Origin: CAZMUD01 sp964569715
Lineage (GTDB): Bacteria; Chloroflexota; Dehalococcoidia; Dehalococcoidales; UBA2162
DNA: 32,378 nt
Direction: 5' to 3'
NCBI GenBank assembly: GCA_964569715.1
Contig: CAZMUD010000007.1
Span: forward strand, 1 to 32,378
Positions 1-8,511 of the stretch are shown here, piece by piece. Position numbers and translations under genes: made by a program. The first letter of the stretch is position 1, and every line of letters begins with the position of its first letter. The notes under the pieces were generated by a model that was given only the letters and a program-made list of their open reading frames with translations, was not told the origin of the DNA and did no database searches.

Positions 1-923
1 CGGGTAATAGCTTGACGAATCCACCAAGTGGCATAGGTGCTGAATTTATAACCTCTATGGTGGTCGAATTTCTCTACAGCTCTGATTAAGCCGATATTTC
101 CCTCCTGAATGAGGTCGAGGAGTGACATGCCCCGTCCAACATGTTTCTTGGCTATGCTGACTACCAGGCGCAGGTTGGCTTCAATGAGGTGCTTTTCTGC
201 TTTTTCAGCCTCATGCTCAATATTCTCCAGGTAAGCCTGGATTTGCTTTTCACAAACCCGGATGGACTCAATGAAAGTATCCCTGGTCACCAGCTCTTCC
301 ATATCAGCTAGTAAGGCGCTATCTCCGATAGCATCGAGGACTTCCTCTGGTAGCAGGCTTAAATTTAGTGAGAGATTAATAAGAAGCTGCTCTGTTTCGG
401 GCATGCTCTTATCAATCTTGTGAGCCATAGCCTGGACTAGTTGCTGGTTTGTTACGCCATCAATACTATCCCGCAATTTAGGCTCAGAGATGCTCTCCGT
501 AAAGCTGGCGGTGGGTGCTAAATCAAGCTGTTTCTGGAGGAGATGGATGATAGTAGCCGCCTGCCCGACCTCTTTGAGCACAGCAAGCACTATTTCAGTT
601 GCCGAAGCGGGTTCCCGATATATCTGTAGATAGTCTTGCTTAATCTCTTTGATGTGCTTGGCTTCCTCTATCTTTCTGGCTAAGACCTTTTCATCATTGG
701 CAGTAAGCAGGTGTACCTTACCAATTTCATGAAGGTACAAGCGAACCGGGTCATCGGCTACCTCCTGCGCTTCTGCTTCTTCTAATGGTTCTAGCGGCGT
801 TTCTAATTCTAAATCTTCTGGAGGCTTAAGCTCACCGCTCAGCTCTGCAGGTGAAGGCAGCGCCTCATCGCCAGCATTGTCAGACGGGAATCGTCCTCGG
901 TTCTCATAGTTTTCTGAGTCCAT
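1..923 (-). CDS. rpoD: RNA polymerase primary sigma factor RpoD (sigma70), 3' part cut off
   Basis: Principal sigma factor that directs RNA polymerase to housekeeping promoters. The reverse strand reads open from ATG at 923 to the window edge, about 307 codons. An acidic N-terminus (residues 1-57) is followed by a region 1.2-like segment (DPVRLYLHEIGKVHLLT, about 58-74), a variable helical stretch, and a classic region 2 near 248-307, including NLRLVVSIAKKHVGRG, DLIQEGNIGL and FSTYATWWIRQAI (core binding and -10 recognition). Regions 3 and 4 lie outside the window. The start is supported by AAAGGAGA eight bases upstream, which overlaps the stop codon of dnaG; the two genes are 3 nt apart, so they are probably co-transcribed and translationally coupled. 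The dnaG-rpoD pairing is the classic macromolecular-synthesis arrangement. Confidence 0.95.
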   Translation of the reverse strand, partial: MDSENYENRGRFPSDNAGDEALPSPAELSGELKPPEDLELETPLEPLEEAEAQEVADDPVRLYLHEIGKVHLLTANDEKVLARKIEEAKHIKEIKQDYLQIYREPASATEIVLAVLKEVGQAATIIHLLQKQLDLAPTASFTESISEPKLRDSIDGVTNQQLVQAMAHKIDKSMPETEQLLINLSLNLSLLPEEVLDAIGDSALLADMEELVTRDTFIESIRVCEKQIQAYLENIEHEAEKAEKHLIEANLRLVVSIAKKHVGRGMSLLDLIQEGNIGLIRAVEKFDHHRGYKFSTYATWWIRQAIT

Positions 924-926
924 TTC

Positions 927-2699
927 TTATCTCCTTTGCTCCTGACCTCTTCTGGCTTTTTGAGTGAAGACTTCTCGCAGTTGAATGGCAGTCTCTATAC
1001 CTTCTTCTTCAAGCTTGGCTAGGTCGGCACCACTACCTCCTGATTCCGCTTCGAGGGTGAATACGGCCTCTCTTTTTCTTTCTAAACCCCTGAGGTACTC
1101 TTCGCGCAAGCGGAGTACATACTTATTATATCTCTCCTCTATCTGGGTGGCTAGTATATTCTTGTTAGTCAAGCTATCAAGGTGTTCCCAAACTGCAGTA
1201 TCAAGATGAGCCTTAAGTGAGGATATATCATCAGTTTGCTGCCAAGCAATGAAGATTTCACGGTTTTCACTATTTCCAAAATATTCGGGTAAAAGACCCT
1301 CACTCCCGTTTTTGAGCTGGGGGTGCTGTAACAAGAGGGCTAGGCAATCTTCCTCAAGACGGCTGGAGAGAATGGGCTGCACGGCACGTCTCACCGCTTC
1401 CGACTTTGGTTCCTTAGCCCTACGTTCAGATTTAATTCTACTTAGAGCAGCTTCCATACTACGGTAACTGGCTCCGGCTAACTTAGCTAGTTTGGTTAAA
1501 TAATGGTCTCGGCGTGTATCGTCCTTTATCTCGGCGATGACGGGTAAAAGCCTGCCTGCGGCTAAAGACTTATCCCTGGCTGTGGTCAGGTCAAGTTCAG
1601 AAGTAACTATATTGAAGGTGTAGTCAACTGCCGGTAGAGCCTCTACTACCAGGTCTTGCCAGGCTTGAGTATCTTCTTTAATAACATCGTCAGGGTCTTT
1701 GCCACTAGGTAGGACGATAACCTTTACTTCAGCATCAAGGGCATTTTCATAGCCTACACAGCGTAGCATGGCTTCCTCGCCGGCAGCATCGGCATCAAGG
1801 GCCAGAGCCATGTTTCTGGTCAGCCTCTTTAGAGCACGGACCTGCTTCTCGGTAACCGAGGTTCCCATAGCAGCCACTACATTGGTAAAACCATTCTGGT
1901 GGGCGGTAATAACATCCATATAGCCCTCTACAATCACGGCTAGATTTTGCTGCTTAATAGCCGGCGTGGACAGGTTTATGCCATAAAGACTGCTGCTCTT
2001 ATCAAAGATTGGCGTCTGTGGCGAGTTGAGGTACTTAGGTAGTGAGTCATCAAGCACCCTTGCCCCAAAACCTATAGTGCGACCTCTACCATCTTTTATA
2101 GGGAACAGCAACCGATTGCGAAATCGGTCATGCGTTTTTCCTTCCTCCGTAGCCACTATTAAACCGCCGTCAAGTAGTTCACTCTCGGTATAGCCTCTTT
2201 CCAGCAGGTACTGTTTTAATGCCTCCCAGCTATCTAAGCCAAAGCCCAGTTGGAAATCAGGAATCGTTTTTGGTGAGAACCCCCGGCTGGCTACATATTT
2301 TCGTGCTTTTTCCCCTGCCGGGGAGTTGAGAAGCAGATTATGGAAATACTGGGCGGCTGCCTCATTAGCTTGGTATAGCCTTTCTCTCTCATCTTTCCCG
2401 GTTTCTGGTTCGAACCTTGATGGGATGGTAACCCCAGCTCTTTGCGCGAGAAGACGCAGCGCCTCCCCAAAGTCAATGCCCTGCTTTTTCATGACAAAGG
2501 AGAAAACATCACCGCCAGTACTACAGGCACCGAAGCAGTGCCAGCTCTGCTGCTCAGGATAGACAAAGAAGGAAGGACGTTTTTCACTGTGAAACGGGCA
2601 TAGCGCCCTAAAGGTTCGTCCAGCCTTGGTTAAAGTGGCATACTGGCTTACGACCTCAACGATGTCTGTTCTTTGCTTTACCTCGTCAATAACGCTCAT
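927..2699 (-). CDS. dnaG: DNA primase DnaG
   Basis: Synthesises RNA primers at the replication fork. 590 aa, usual length for the family. N-terminal CHC2 zinc-binding domain with C34, H37, C55 and C59 (CPFH then CFGAC); a TOPRIM catalytic core with the conserved Glu in VEGYMDV (E258) and the DADAAG motif (302-307); and a C-terminal helical region that would contact the DnaB helicase. The ATG at 2699 is fixed by the typical N-terminus MSVIDEVKQRTDIVEVV. No Shine-Dalgarno sits at normal spacing: AGAGG is about 15 nt away, but a TATAAT hexamer ends 6 nt before the ATG, so the message may be leaderless. A two-hairpin palindromic repeat lies directly upstream. rpoD follows after 3 nt. Confidence 0.97.
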   Translation of the reverse strand: MSVIDEVKQRTDIVEVVSQYATLTKAGRTFRALCPFHSEKRPSFFVYPEQQSWHCFGACSTGGDVFSFVMKKQGIDFGEALRLLAQRAGVTIPSRFEPETGKDERERLYQANEAAAQYFHNLLLNSPAGEKARKYVASRGFSPKTIPDFQLGFGLDSWEALKQYLLERGYTESELLDGGLIVATEEGKTHDRFRNRLLFPIKDGRGRTIGFGARVLDDSLPKYLNSPQTPIFDKSSSLYGINLSTPAIKQQNLAVIVEGYMDVITAHQNGFTNVVAAMGTSVTEKQVRALKRLTRNMALALDADAAGEEAMLRCVGYENALDAEVKVIVLPSGKDPDDVIKEDTQAWQDLVVEALPAVDYTFNIVTSELDLTTARDKSLAAGRLLPVIAEIKDDTRRDHYLTKLAKLAGASYRSMEAALSRIKSERRAKEPKSEAVRRAVQPILSSRLEEDCLALLLQHPQLKNGSEGLLPEYFGNSENREIFIAWQQTDDISSLKAHLDTAVWEHLDSLTNKNILATQIEERYNKYVLRLREEYLRGLERKREAVFTLEAESGGSGADLAKLEEEGIETAIQLREVFTQKARRGQEQRR

Positions 2700-2705
2700 C
2701 TTATT

Positions 2706-2711
2706 ATTATA
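2706..2711 (-). promoter_or_regulatory. Putative -10 element of dnaG
   Basis: A perfect TATAAT on the minus strand ends 6 nt before the dnaG ATG, so transcription would begin at about the A of the start codon. The expected -35 position falls in a G-run (GGGGGA) and does not match TTGACA, and there is no TGn extension. The call rests on the -10 alone. Confidence 0.35.
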
Positions 2712-2788
2712 CTACCTCTCCCCCTTTATCCCCCTCTCCTTCAAAGGAGAGGGGGAAGGATTGGTTGTGAAGGGGCTTCGCCCCTTCA
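2712..2788 (-). repeat. Two-hairpin palindromic repeat, copy A (upstream of dnaG)
   Basis: Reading towards dnaG, the element consists of hairpin 1 (2768-2788; TGAAGGGGC / GCCCCTTCA, 9-bp stem with a 3-nt loop), a short spacer, hairpin 2 (2730-2755; perfect 12-bp stem CCCCCTCTCCTT / AAGGAGAGGGGG with loop TG in the sense direction), then a cap ATAAAGGGGGAGAGGTAG. Hairpin 2 is base-for-base identical to those at 9463-9488 and 10137-10162. Partial further hairpin-1 arms (CCCTTCAAACTTCCC) continue to about 2826. There is no coding capacity; it looks like a REP- or MITE-like repeat. Confidence 0.85.
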
Positions 2789-2857
2789 AACTTCCCTTCC
2801 TTACAGAATCCCTTCAAACTTCCCTTTATTAATTAAAACGACATTAAACGGCTTTTG

Positions 2858-3910
2858 TTACCTAGCCTTGCCTTTAATTAATAAAAGCTCCTCAGCCAGT
2901 CTCAAGGCATATTGGTCGGTCATACCGGCGATATAGTCAACCACCCTCCGCTCTGCCTCATCACTGCCCAGATGATACTCTGCTGGCAGCTTGTCTTCGT
3001 GCGCATTGAAGTAGTTGTATAACAGGCGAACTATCTCTCTTGCCCTTTCTGTCTCCTCCTGGGCAGAGCGCAGGTTATATACTCTCTCAAAAAGAAATTC
3101 ACGCAAGGTATTAGTTGCCTCCAGAACCCCCGGGCTCATAATTATAGCCGGACTAGCGATATTATTGCCCCTTGCTGCCCACGATTGCTCGATAATATCA
3201 CAGACCATGGTATTGATACGTTCCCGGTGGGAATAGCCTAATACAGTGGTGGTTGAGGCTGGTAAATCGCCCTCGGTAATGATGCCAGCCCTTATGGCAT
3301 CGTCAATATCATGGTTGATATAGGCAACTGTGTCAGCAATCTTGACGATTTCTCCCTCGAGTGTGTTTACTTCACCCCAGCCTTCTCCCATGATATCTAC
3401 CCTTGTCTTAGAGTGATTAACAATGCCGTCTCTCACCTCCCAGGTAAGGTTGAGTCCCCGACCATCATTCTCTAAAAGGTCAACAATCCTCAGGCTTTGC
3501 TCGTTATGTCTGAATCCCTGGTGATAAAGCTCATTTAGAACTTCTTCGCCCACATGACCAAAAGGGGTATGACCCAGGTCATGACCTAAGGCGATTGTTT
3601 CCGTCAAATCCTCGTTAAGGTTTAGGGCTCGAGCTATAGTGCGAGCTATCTGGGAAACCTCCAGGGTGTGGGTGAGTCGTGTTACATAGTGGTCGCCCTG
3701 AGGGGCAATGAAAACCTGTGTCTTATGCTTGAGGCGACGGAAGGCCTTTGAGTGAATAATGCGGTCACGGTCACGCTGAAAGGCAGTGCGTACTGGGCAC
3801 GGCTCTTCATATTTGAGCCTGCCTCGTGACTGCTTACTTTTTACGGCGTAGGGGGCGAGACTTTCTTCCCTTTCTTCAGCTAGCTGGCGAACATTAAGCT
3901 GGCTAATCAT
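2858..3910 (-). CDS. dgt: Deoxyguanosinetriphosphate triphosphohydrolase-like HD protein
   Basis: HD-superfamily dNTP triphosphohydrolase, which cleaves dNTPs to nucleoside and triphosphate; exact substrate preference cannot be read from sequence. 350 aa. The N-terminal signature SRGRLKYEEPCPVRTAFQ and DRDRIIHSKAFRRLKHKTQVF is typical of bacterial dGTPase-like proteins. Metal ligands of the HD domain are visible: H81 (RLTHTLE), H110-D111 (GHDLGH) and a downstream Asp in VNTLEGEIVKIADTVAYINHD. The start is chosen because family members begin just before the REEREESLAPYA stretch; no Shine-Dalgarno is evident. The start codon lies inside a 38-bp tandem repeat that also covers the end of ppsA. 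Probably co-transcribed with ppsA upstream; the palindromic repeat separates it from dnaG. Confidence 0.92.
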   Translation of the reverse strand: MISQLNVRQLAEEREESLAPYAVKSKQSRGRLKYEEPCPVRTAFQRDRDRIIHSKAFRRLKHKTQVFIAPQGDHYVTRLTHTLEVSQIARTIARALNLNEDLTETIALGHDLGHTPFGHVGEEVLNELYHQGFRHNEQSLRIVDLLENDGRGLNLTWEVRDGIVNHSKTRVDIMGEGWGEVNTLEGEIVKIADTVAYINHDIDDAIRAGIITEGDLPASTTTVLGYSHRERINTMVCDIIEQSWAARGNNIASPAIIMSPGVLEATNTLREFLFERVYNLRSAQEETERAREIVRLLYNYFNAHEDKLPAEYHLGSDEAERRVVDYIAGMTDQYALRLAEELLLIKGKAR

Positions 3911-4000
3911 TTTTTAAACTACGGGCGAACATTGCGCTGGCTAATATTTTTTGAGTTAACGAGCGAATGTTGCACAGTTAGTCATTTAGTTTTAATCGCT
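3887..4000. repeat. Three degenerate 38-bp tandem repeats between ppsA and dgt
   Basis: Units start at 3887, 3925 and 3963, exactly 38 bp apart. Each opens with GCGAA(C/T)(A/G)TT, continues with a variant of (G/A)CTGGCTAAT and ends in a T-rich tract. Unit 1 contains the start codon and first codons of dgt, unit 2 is a copy with the start codon changed (ATG to ATA on the minus strand), and unit 3 covers the last codons of ppsA. Divergence increases from unit 1 to unit 3. Confidence 0.75.
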
Positions 4001-6239
4001 CTTCTACCCTAGCAATTATTTCTCTGGCCTGGTCAATCATATCGGGGCTTACTGAAACCGAGGTAATACCCCATTCCACCAGTTTCTCAGTGAGCTCGGG
4101 GTATACCGAGGGTGCTTGCCCGCAAATGGAGGAGGTAACCCCCATGCTCCTGGATACTTTGATAGCTCTTTCTAGAGAGAGCATCACAGCTTCATCCTGC
4201 TCGTCAAATATCCCGGCTAATTTGGTGCTATCGCGGTCAACACCGAGAGTAAGCTGGGTTAAATCGTTTGAGCCGATAGATATGCCATCAATGCCGGCAG
4301 CGATAAACTTCTCCAGGAGGATTATATTGGATGGTACTTCAACCATCATCCATATTTTGAAATCTTCAGCGCGTTTTAGCCCTTCGGCTTCCATAATTTT
4401 TAATGTTTGAGCCAGCCCACTGACGGTGCGGACGAAAGGAATCATAACCCATAGATTCTCATATTTCTTTCTTACCTTCTTTATGGCTTCCAGTTCTAGC
4501 TTGAAGGTATCGACATCAGTGGTGTACCGTGAGGCTCCCCTATAGCCGAGCATGGGGTTCTCTTCGACCTCTTCGTATTTCTCCCCGCCCTTTAAGGCCC
4601 TATACTCATTGGTCTTGAAATCATTGGTTCGGTAAACTACCGGCCGGGGATGGAATACCTTGGCGAAGGCAGTTAGCCCCTGGGCAAGCTTGTCTACAAA
4701 CTCATTACCTCGGTTCTGGTGTATCATATAGCTGGGGTGCTCACCAATCTGGGCAACCATAAACTCAGCTCGGAGTAAGCCAACACCGTCCACGTTACGG
4801 GATGCTACCCTATCAGCCAGTTCAGGTTGGGCCAGATTTACATATACCTTGGTTTTGGTTTTAATCGCATCCCTGAGTATATGGGTAATGGCAGTCGTTT
4901 TTATTCTTCTGGTTACTTTACCATTGTAGACCTTGCCATGCGAGCCATCCACGGTGATTATTTGCCCATCGGTCACAGTGGTTGTTGCCCGTTCGGCACC
5001 AACCACACAGGGGATTCCTAGCTCCCGGCTGACGATGGCAGCATGGGCAGTTCTACCGCCACGGTCAGTGACAATGGCTACGGCTCGTTTCATGGCTGGC
5101 ACAAAATCGGGAGTGGTTATTTCAGCAACCAGAATGTCGCCATTTTTTACCCTGTCTATTTGAGAGGCATCAACTATTAGTCTGGCTGGTCCGGAGGCCA
5201 TACCTGGGCTGGCAGCGGCTCCGATAAGAAGTGCCGGGAGTGTAATTTCAGGTTCAACCTCGGCTACTTTTTTGATTGTGGTTACCGGTCGGGTTTGGAC
5301 AATATAGATTTCGTTATTTTCTTTTGCCCATTCAATATCCTGGGGAAATTGATAGTGGTCTTCTAGCTGTTTTCCTAGTTTGACTAGTTGGATTATCTCG
5401 TCATCGCTCAGCTTCTGCTGAGTTTGAGCTGCCTCGGGAAGTGCCACCTGAATATTAGCCTCTTTGTCATCGGCGGCTGGGTTCCTGATTAGCTGCCACT
5501 GTTGCTCAGCTATTTTTTTGCTAATAATTTCTTGTTTCTCTTTGTCTACAACATACAGGTCAGGAGTTACCTCCCCAGAGACAATAGCCTCACCCAGCCC
5601 AAAGACTGCCTCAACAATAACCTTGCTGGCATCACTAGTTACCGGCTCTACAGTAAACATAACCCCGGAAGTGTGAGACTCTACCATCCTCTGAACCGGC
5701 ACCGCCAAGCCAACTTTAAGGTCGTCAAAGCCCTGATGGTGCCGATAGTAAATAGCCCGTGCCTCAAAGAGGGATGCCCAGCACTCCTGAACAGCGACTA
5801 CCACCTCTTGCTCGCCTTGCACATTAAGGAAGGTTCTTTGTTGACCAGCAAAGGAGGCTTCAGGCAGGTCTTCAGCAGTAGCTGAGGAGCGCACCGCAAC
5901 CAGTCCTCTACCCATTTTTATATAAGCTTGCTCGATCTCCTTGGCTATTTCCGGAGGCATAGCAGCATTTGAGATTACCCGCCTCACCTGAGCAGCAACC
6001 TGCTGAAGCTGTTTACTATCATTAACATCTATAGATTCCAGCAGTTGGCGGATTTTATCGACGAGTTTTGTTTGCCGTAGGAAGTCGAAGTAGGCATCAG
6101 AGGTTACAATGAAGCCAGGGGGAACAGGTATCTGGGCATTAGTCATTTCACCTAGATTTGCCCCTTTACCACCAACCAGAGGTATATCCTTTTTGGTGAC
6201 CTCATTAAACCAGACAACGGTCTTTCGACCTTTCTGCAT
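3978..6239 (-). CDS. ppsA: Phosphoenolpyruvate synthase (pyruvate, water dikinase)
   Basis: Converts pyruvate + ATP + water to PEP + AMP + phosphate, the gluconeogenic entry step. 753 aa, slightly shorter than the roughly 790-residue E. coli enzyme. An N-terminal ATP-grasp-type domain (LVGGKGANLGEM at 21-32, VRSSATAEDLPEASFAGQ near 117-133) is followed by the swivelling phosphohistidine domain (GGRTAHAAIVSRELG, catalytic H399) and a C-terminal PEP/pyruvate TIM barrel ending with the proton-donor Cys motif ICGQAPS. The ATG at 6239 is preceded by AAGGAGA at 8-nt spacing. It lies divergently to the DUF151 gene across a 170-nt gap. A pyruvate-phosphate dikinase role is less likely because the architecture and length match PpsA. 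Confidence 0.93.
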   Translation of the reverse strand: MQKGRKTVVWFNEVTKKDIPLVGGKGANLGEMTNAQIPVPPGFIVTSDAYFDFLRQTKLVDKIRQLLESIDVNDSKQLQQVAAQVRRVISNAAMPPEIAKEIEQAYIKMGRGLVAVRSSATAEDLPEASFAGQQRTFLNVQGEQEVVVAVQECWASLFEARAIYYRHHQGFDDLKVGLAVPVQRMVESHTSGVMFTVEPVTSDASKVIVEAVFGLGEAIVSGEVTPDLYVVDKEKQEIISKKIAEQQWQLIRNPAADDKEANIQVALPEAAQTQQKLSDDEIIQLVKLGKQLEDHYQFPQDIEWAKENNEIYIVQTRPVTTIKKVAEVEPEITLPALLIGAAASPGMASGPARLIVDASQIDRVKNGDILVAEITTPDFVPAMKRAVAIVTDRGGRTAHAAIVSRELGIPCVVGAERATTTVTDGQIITVDGSHGKVYNGKVTRRIKTTAITHILRDAIKTKTKVYVNLAQPELADRVASRNVDGVGLLRAEFMVAQIGEHPSYMIHQNRGNEFVDKLAQGLTAFAKVFHPRPVVYRTNDFKTNEYRALKGGEKYEEVEENPMLGYRGASRYTTDVDTFKLELEAIKKVRKKYENLWVMIPFVRTVSGLAQTLKIMEAEGLKRAEDFKIWMMVEVPSNIILLEKFIAAGIDGISIGSNDLTQLTLGVDRDSTKLAGIFDEQDEAVMLSLERAIKVSRSMGVTSSICGQAPSVYPELTEKLVEWGITSVSVSPDMIDQAREIIARVEERLKLND

Positions 6240-6283
6240 AAGTGTGTCTCCTTTTTCAGTTGAGGGTAAAATTCTACCAAGCT

Positions 6284-6289
6284 ATTATA
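6284..6289 (-). promoter_or_regulatory. Putative -10 element of ppsA
   Basis: TATAAT on the minus strand about 45 nt before the ppsA start, giving a leader that would include its AAGGAGA. The -35 position has only a weak match (TTAGCT at 18-nt spacing). Confidence 0.4.
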
Positions 6290-6345
6290 CCATAATTAAG
6301 ATAGTTTAGCTAAGTGGTATGAGAGTCAATTTGCACTATTCCTAG

Positions 6346-6374
6346 TTGACAGTGGTGGTTAGGTGGGGTAGAAT
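6346..6374 (+). promoter_or_regulatory. Sigma70 promoter of the DUF151 gene
   Basis: TTGACA (6346-6351), a 17-nt spacer, then TAGAAT (6369-6374). The predicted start near 6381 rules out the upstream TTG at 6378 as a start codon but leaves the GGAGGAGG at 6396-6403 on the transcript. Confidence 0.8.
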
Positions 6375-6410
6375 TAGTTGTGTCGGCTGATGAATGGAGG
6401 AGGTATGAGC

Positions 6411-6959
6411 ATGATAGAGATGACTATCGATAGCATTCGGGTTAGTCTGATGAATTACCAACGGGTGGTAATTCTAAAAGAGAAAATGACGGACCGTTAC
6501 CTGCCCATCTGGATTGGTCCTGCTGAGGCAGATGCCATAGCTGTAAAACTGCAGGGGGTTAATGTACCCAGGCCTTTGACTCATGACTTGTTGAGCTCGG
6601 TTATTGATGCCTTGGGGGCTAGTGTCAACTCTATCATCGTCAACGACCTTCAGAACGATACCTTTTATGCCAAGATTATTCTTAATATAGATGGAGGGCA
6701 GATGGAAGTTGACTCCCGCCCTAGTGATGCCCTGGCGCTGGCAGTAAGGCTGGAGGCCCCTATCTATGTTGAGGAGTTAGTCCTGGACAAGGCTGGTATC
6801 CTGCTAGACAAGGAGACAGGTAAACCTATTGCTGAAGAGCAGGATGTGGCTGATAGAAAGGGCAAGAAGGTTAGTGAAGAAGAGATGAGAAAGATGTCGG
6901 CTTTCCGTGATTTCTTAGACACCCTTGATTTGGATGACTTTGATAAGCATAAATCCTAG
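6411..6959 (+). CDS. Bifunctional nuclease family protein (DUF151/BFN)
   Basis: 182 aa. The N-terminal two-thirds is a DUF151/bifunctional-nuclease domain, recognised from DSIRVSLMNYQRVVILKEK, LPIWIGPAEADAIAVKLQG, PRPLTHDLL and SRPSDALALAVRLEAPIYV. Family members have been reported to have DNase/RNase activity; the in vivo role in bacteria is not settled. The C-terminus is a charged helical tail (EEEMRKMSAFRDFLDTLDLDDF). Start: ATG at 6411 has GGAGGAGG at 7-nt spacing; the ATG at 6405 is too close to that site, and TTG at 6378 lies before the predicted transcription start. The gene appears monocistronic, with its own promoter and a terminator at 7099-7131. Confidence 0.85.
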   Translation: MIEMTIDSIRVSLMNYQRVVILKEKMTDRYLPIWIGPAEADAIAVKLQGVNVPRPLTHDLLSSVIDALGASVNSIIVNDLQNDTFYAKIILNIDGGQMEVDSRPSDALALAVRLEAPIYVEELVLDKAGILLDKETGKPIAEEQDVADRKGKKVSEEEMRKMSAFRDFLDTLDLDDFDKHKS

Positions 6960-7098
6960 GGCAGGACTCTTCCAAGAGACTGGCGACCTCACTAGGGTGT
7001 TCGACTTTTTAACCAAAAGGAGGCTTGGCATAGTAGATAGTAGAAGCATTAGTTAAGACTTTAGGACGTGGTTATGCCCTGATTTGTGACTTTATAAT

Positions 7099-7131
7099 AA
7101 AACCCTAGGACTAAGCTCTGTAGGGTTTTTT
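7099..7131 (+). terminator. Intrinsic terminator after the DUF151 gene
   Basis: Perfect 9-bp stem AAAACCCTA (7099-7107) / TAGGGTTTT (7121-7129) with a 13-nt loop, the 3' arm running into T6. The A-rich left arm could also act on minus-strand transcription. It separates the DUF151 unit from the atp operon. Confidence 0.75.
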
Positions 7132-7216
7132 AGTAACCAAAGAGAGGTCGTTTATCGGGAGAGGTTTGAAGGGGCTTTGCTCGCCAAGGGCGGCCCAGCA
7201 ACCTTTAGGGGTGAGC

Positions 7217-7245
7217 TTGAACTAATTGGGCAGGTTTGATATGCT
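7217..7245 (+). promoter_or_regulatory. Putative promoter of the atp operon
   Basis: TTGAAC (7217-7222), 17-nt spacer, TATGCT (7240-7245). Predicted start near 7252, only a few bases before the ATG at 7255, which itself has no Shine-Dalgarno. Upstream, 7140-7215 has weak similarity to hairpin 1 of the palindromic repeat (GAAGGGGC), too decayed to call a copy. Confidence 0.5.
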
Positions 7246-7254
7246 GCCAGTGGT

Positions 7255-7479
7255 ATGAATAGGTGGGCAGCGGCTTTCAGGCTGATAGGTGTGGGGTGGT
7301 ATGTTGGAGGCTGCATTGTTCTAGGGGTGGTTGGTGGTCTCTGGCTTGATAATAAGTTTAATACCGAGCCTATCCTGGTGATAGTTGGCTTAATTTTAGG
7401 GGTTATTATTGCTTTCTACGGTGTTTATCGGATGATTCTTCCCAATATCAAAAAGAAACAAAATAAGGGGAAGAGCTAG
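7255..7479 (+). CDS. AtpZ/AtpI-family protein of the ATP synthase operon
   Basis: 74 aa with two transmembrane segments (about residues 13-30 and 40-60) and a basic C-terminus (KKKQNKGKS). The pattern RLIGVGWYVGGCIVLGVVGGLWLDNKFNTEP followed by a GLILGVIIAFYGVYRM helix is that of AtpI/AtpZ-like proteins, which assist c-ring assembly or Mg/Ca handling in other bacteria; the role here is inferred from family and position. First gene of the operon. No Shine-Dalgarno precedes the ATG, and the predicted transcription start is within a few bases, so translation may be leaderless. Its stop overlaps the GTG of atpB by one base. Confidence 0.8.
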   Translation: MNRWAAAFRLIGVGWYVGGCIVLGVVGGLWLDNKFNTEPILVIVGLILGVIIAFYGVYRMILPNIKKKQNKGKS

Positions 7480-8477
7480 TGCCTGAACAGGAAGAAAGAC
7501 GACAAGAGGAGGAGCTAGCACCTAAGAAGGGCTGCCTTGGTTGTTCATTCCCTCTTATAATCGGAATCCTGGTCGTTTTGCTTGTGCTCCTTCTGGTTGG
7601 CTTTGTCAGTGGTCCTCTGGGTCAGAGCATATTCGGTGATTTGGGATTACCCAGCTGGCTTGGTGTTTCTCAGCCTCACCCCGAGCTTCCGGCAGAGGTG
7701 GTTTCCCATCTCTTTGGCTTTCCCATCACTAACAGTGTTATCGCTGCCTGGGTTACCATTATTTTCTTGGTTGGATTTTCCTATGTGGTTAGCCGTCGGC
7801 TAAGGCTTATACCAAGAAGATGGCAAGCCTTACTGGAATTTGCCCTCGGGGCGCTGCTTGACTTCTGTCAGAGTGTGGCTGGTGAGAAAAATGGGCGCCG
7901 CTTCTTTCCTGTAGTAGCTACCATCTTTCTGTTTGTTGCTTTTAATGCCTGGTTGAGTCTGCTGCCTGGATTCGGCTCGATACTTGTTACCAATGCGGAG
8001 GGTGAGTCAGTCCACCTGTTGCGGGCGGCTAATACCGATATTAATACGCCTTTAGCCATAGCTCTGATGTCTTTTGTCTTTGTTGAATTCTTTGGTCTAA
8101 GGACGCTTGGCATTCGTTATCTGGGAAAGTTTGTTAATGTGAGCCAGCTTCTGGCCGCTTTGCGTCAGTTAGCCAGGGGTAAGCTCCTTGCTGGTCTGAA
8201 CGGACTGTTAACCGGAGTCATCAATATTTTCATTGGTTTTGTGGAGGCATTGAGTGAACTGGTGCGCATCATCAGCTTCACCCTCCGTCTTTTTGGTAAT
8301 ATGACGGCTGGTGAGATACTGCTGTTGATAGCTATGTTCCTCGTTCCCTTTTTGTTCGCTTTACCCTTTTACGGGCTCGAGTTGCTGGTCGGCTTTGTCC
8401 AGGCGCTTATCTTCGGTGGCTTAACCCTGATATTTCTGACTGTTGCCGTTACTTCTCATGAGGAAGAGGTAACTTAA
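7479..8477 (+). CDS. atpB: F-type ATP synthase subunit a
   Basis: Membrane subunit forming the proton half-channels against the c-ring. 332 aa, longer than the roughly 270 of E. coli because of an N-terminal cytoplasmic stretch (Glu-rich, then KKGCLGC) plus an extra membrane helix (about 23-45) and a loop insertion before the conserved helix (LRQLARGKLLAGLNGLL). The essential arginine lies in SFTLRLFGNMTAGEI, and the C-terminal helix is GFVQALIFGGLTLIFLTVA. It starts with GTG at 7479, preceded by AAGGGGAAGAG and overlapping the preceding TAG by one base. Membrane-embedded, expected to be essential. Confidence 0.95.
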   Translation: MPEQEERRQEEELAPKKGCLGCSFPLIIGILVVLLVLLLVGFVSGPLGQSIFGDLGLPSWLGVSQPHPELPAEVVSHLFGFPITNSVIAAWVTIIFLVGFSYVVSRRLRLIPRRWQALLEFALGALLDFCQSVAGEKNGRRFFPVVATIFLFVAFNAWLSLLPGFGSILVTNAEGESVHLLRAANTDINTPLAIALMSFVFVEFFGLRTLGIRYLGKFVNVSQLLAALRQLARGKLLAGLNGLLTGVINIFIGFVEALSELVRIISFTLRLFGNMTAGEILLLIAMFLVPFLFALPFYGLELLVGFVQALIFGGLTLIFLTVAVTSHEEEVT

Positions 8478-8511
8478 TATAAATATAAATCAAAAATGAA
8501 GGAGGTAGAGA

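Noticed and set aside
2626..2936. Short ORFs whose translations contain PFIPLSFKGEG-like strings (also at 10051-10311).
   Set aside because: These arise from translating the palindromic repeat and recur wherever it occurs; not proteins.
6378..6410. N-terminal extension of the DUF151 protein from TTG at 6378.
   Set aside because: The TTG lies upstream of the predicted transcription start (about 6381), and the ribosome site at 6396-6403 fits ATG 6411.
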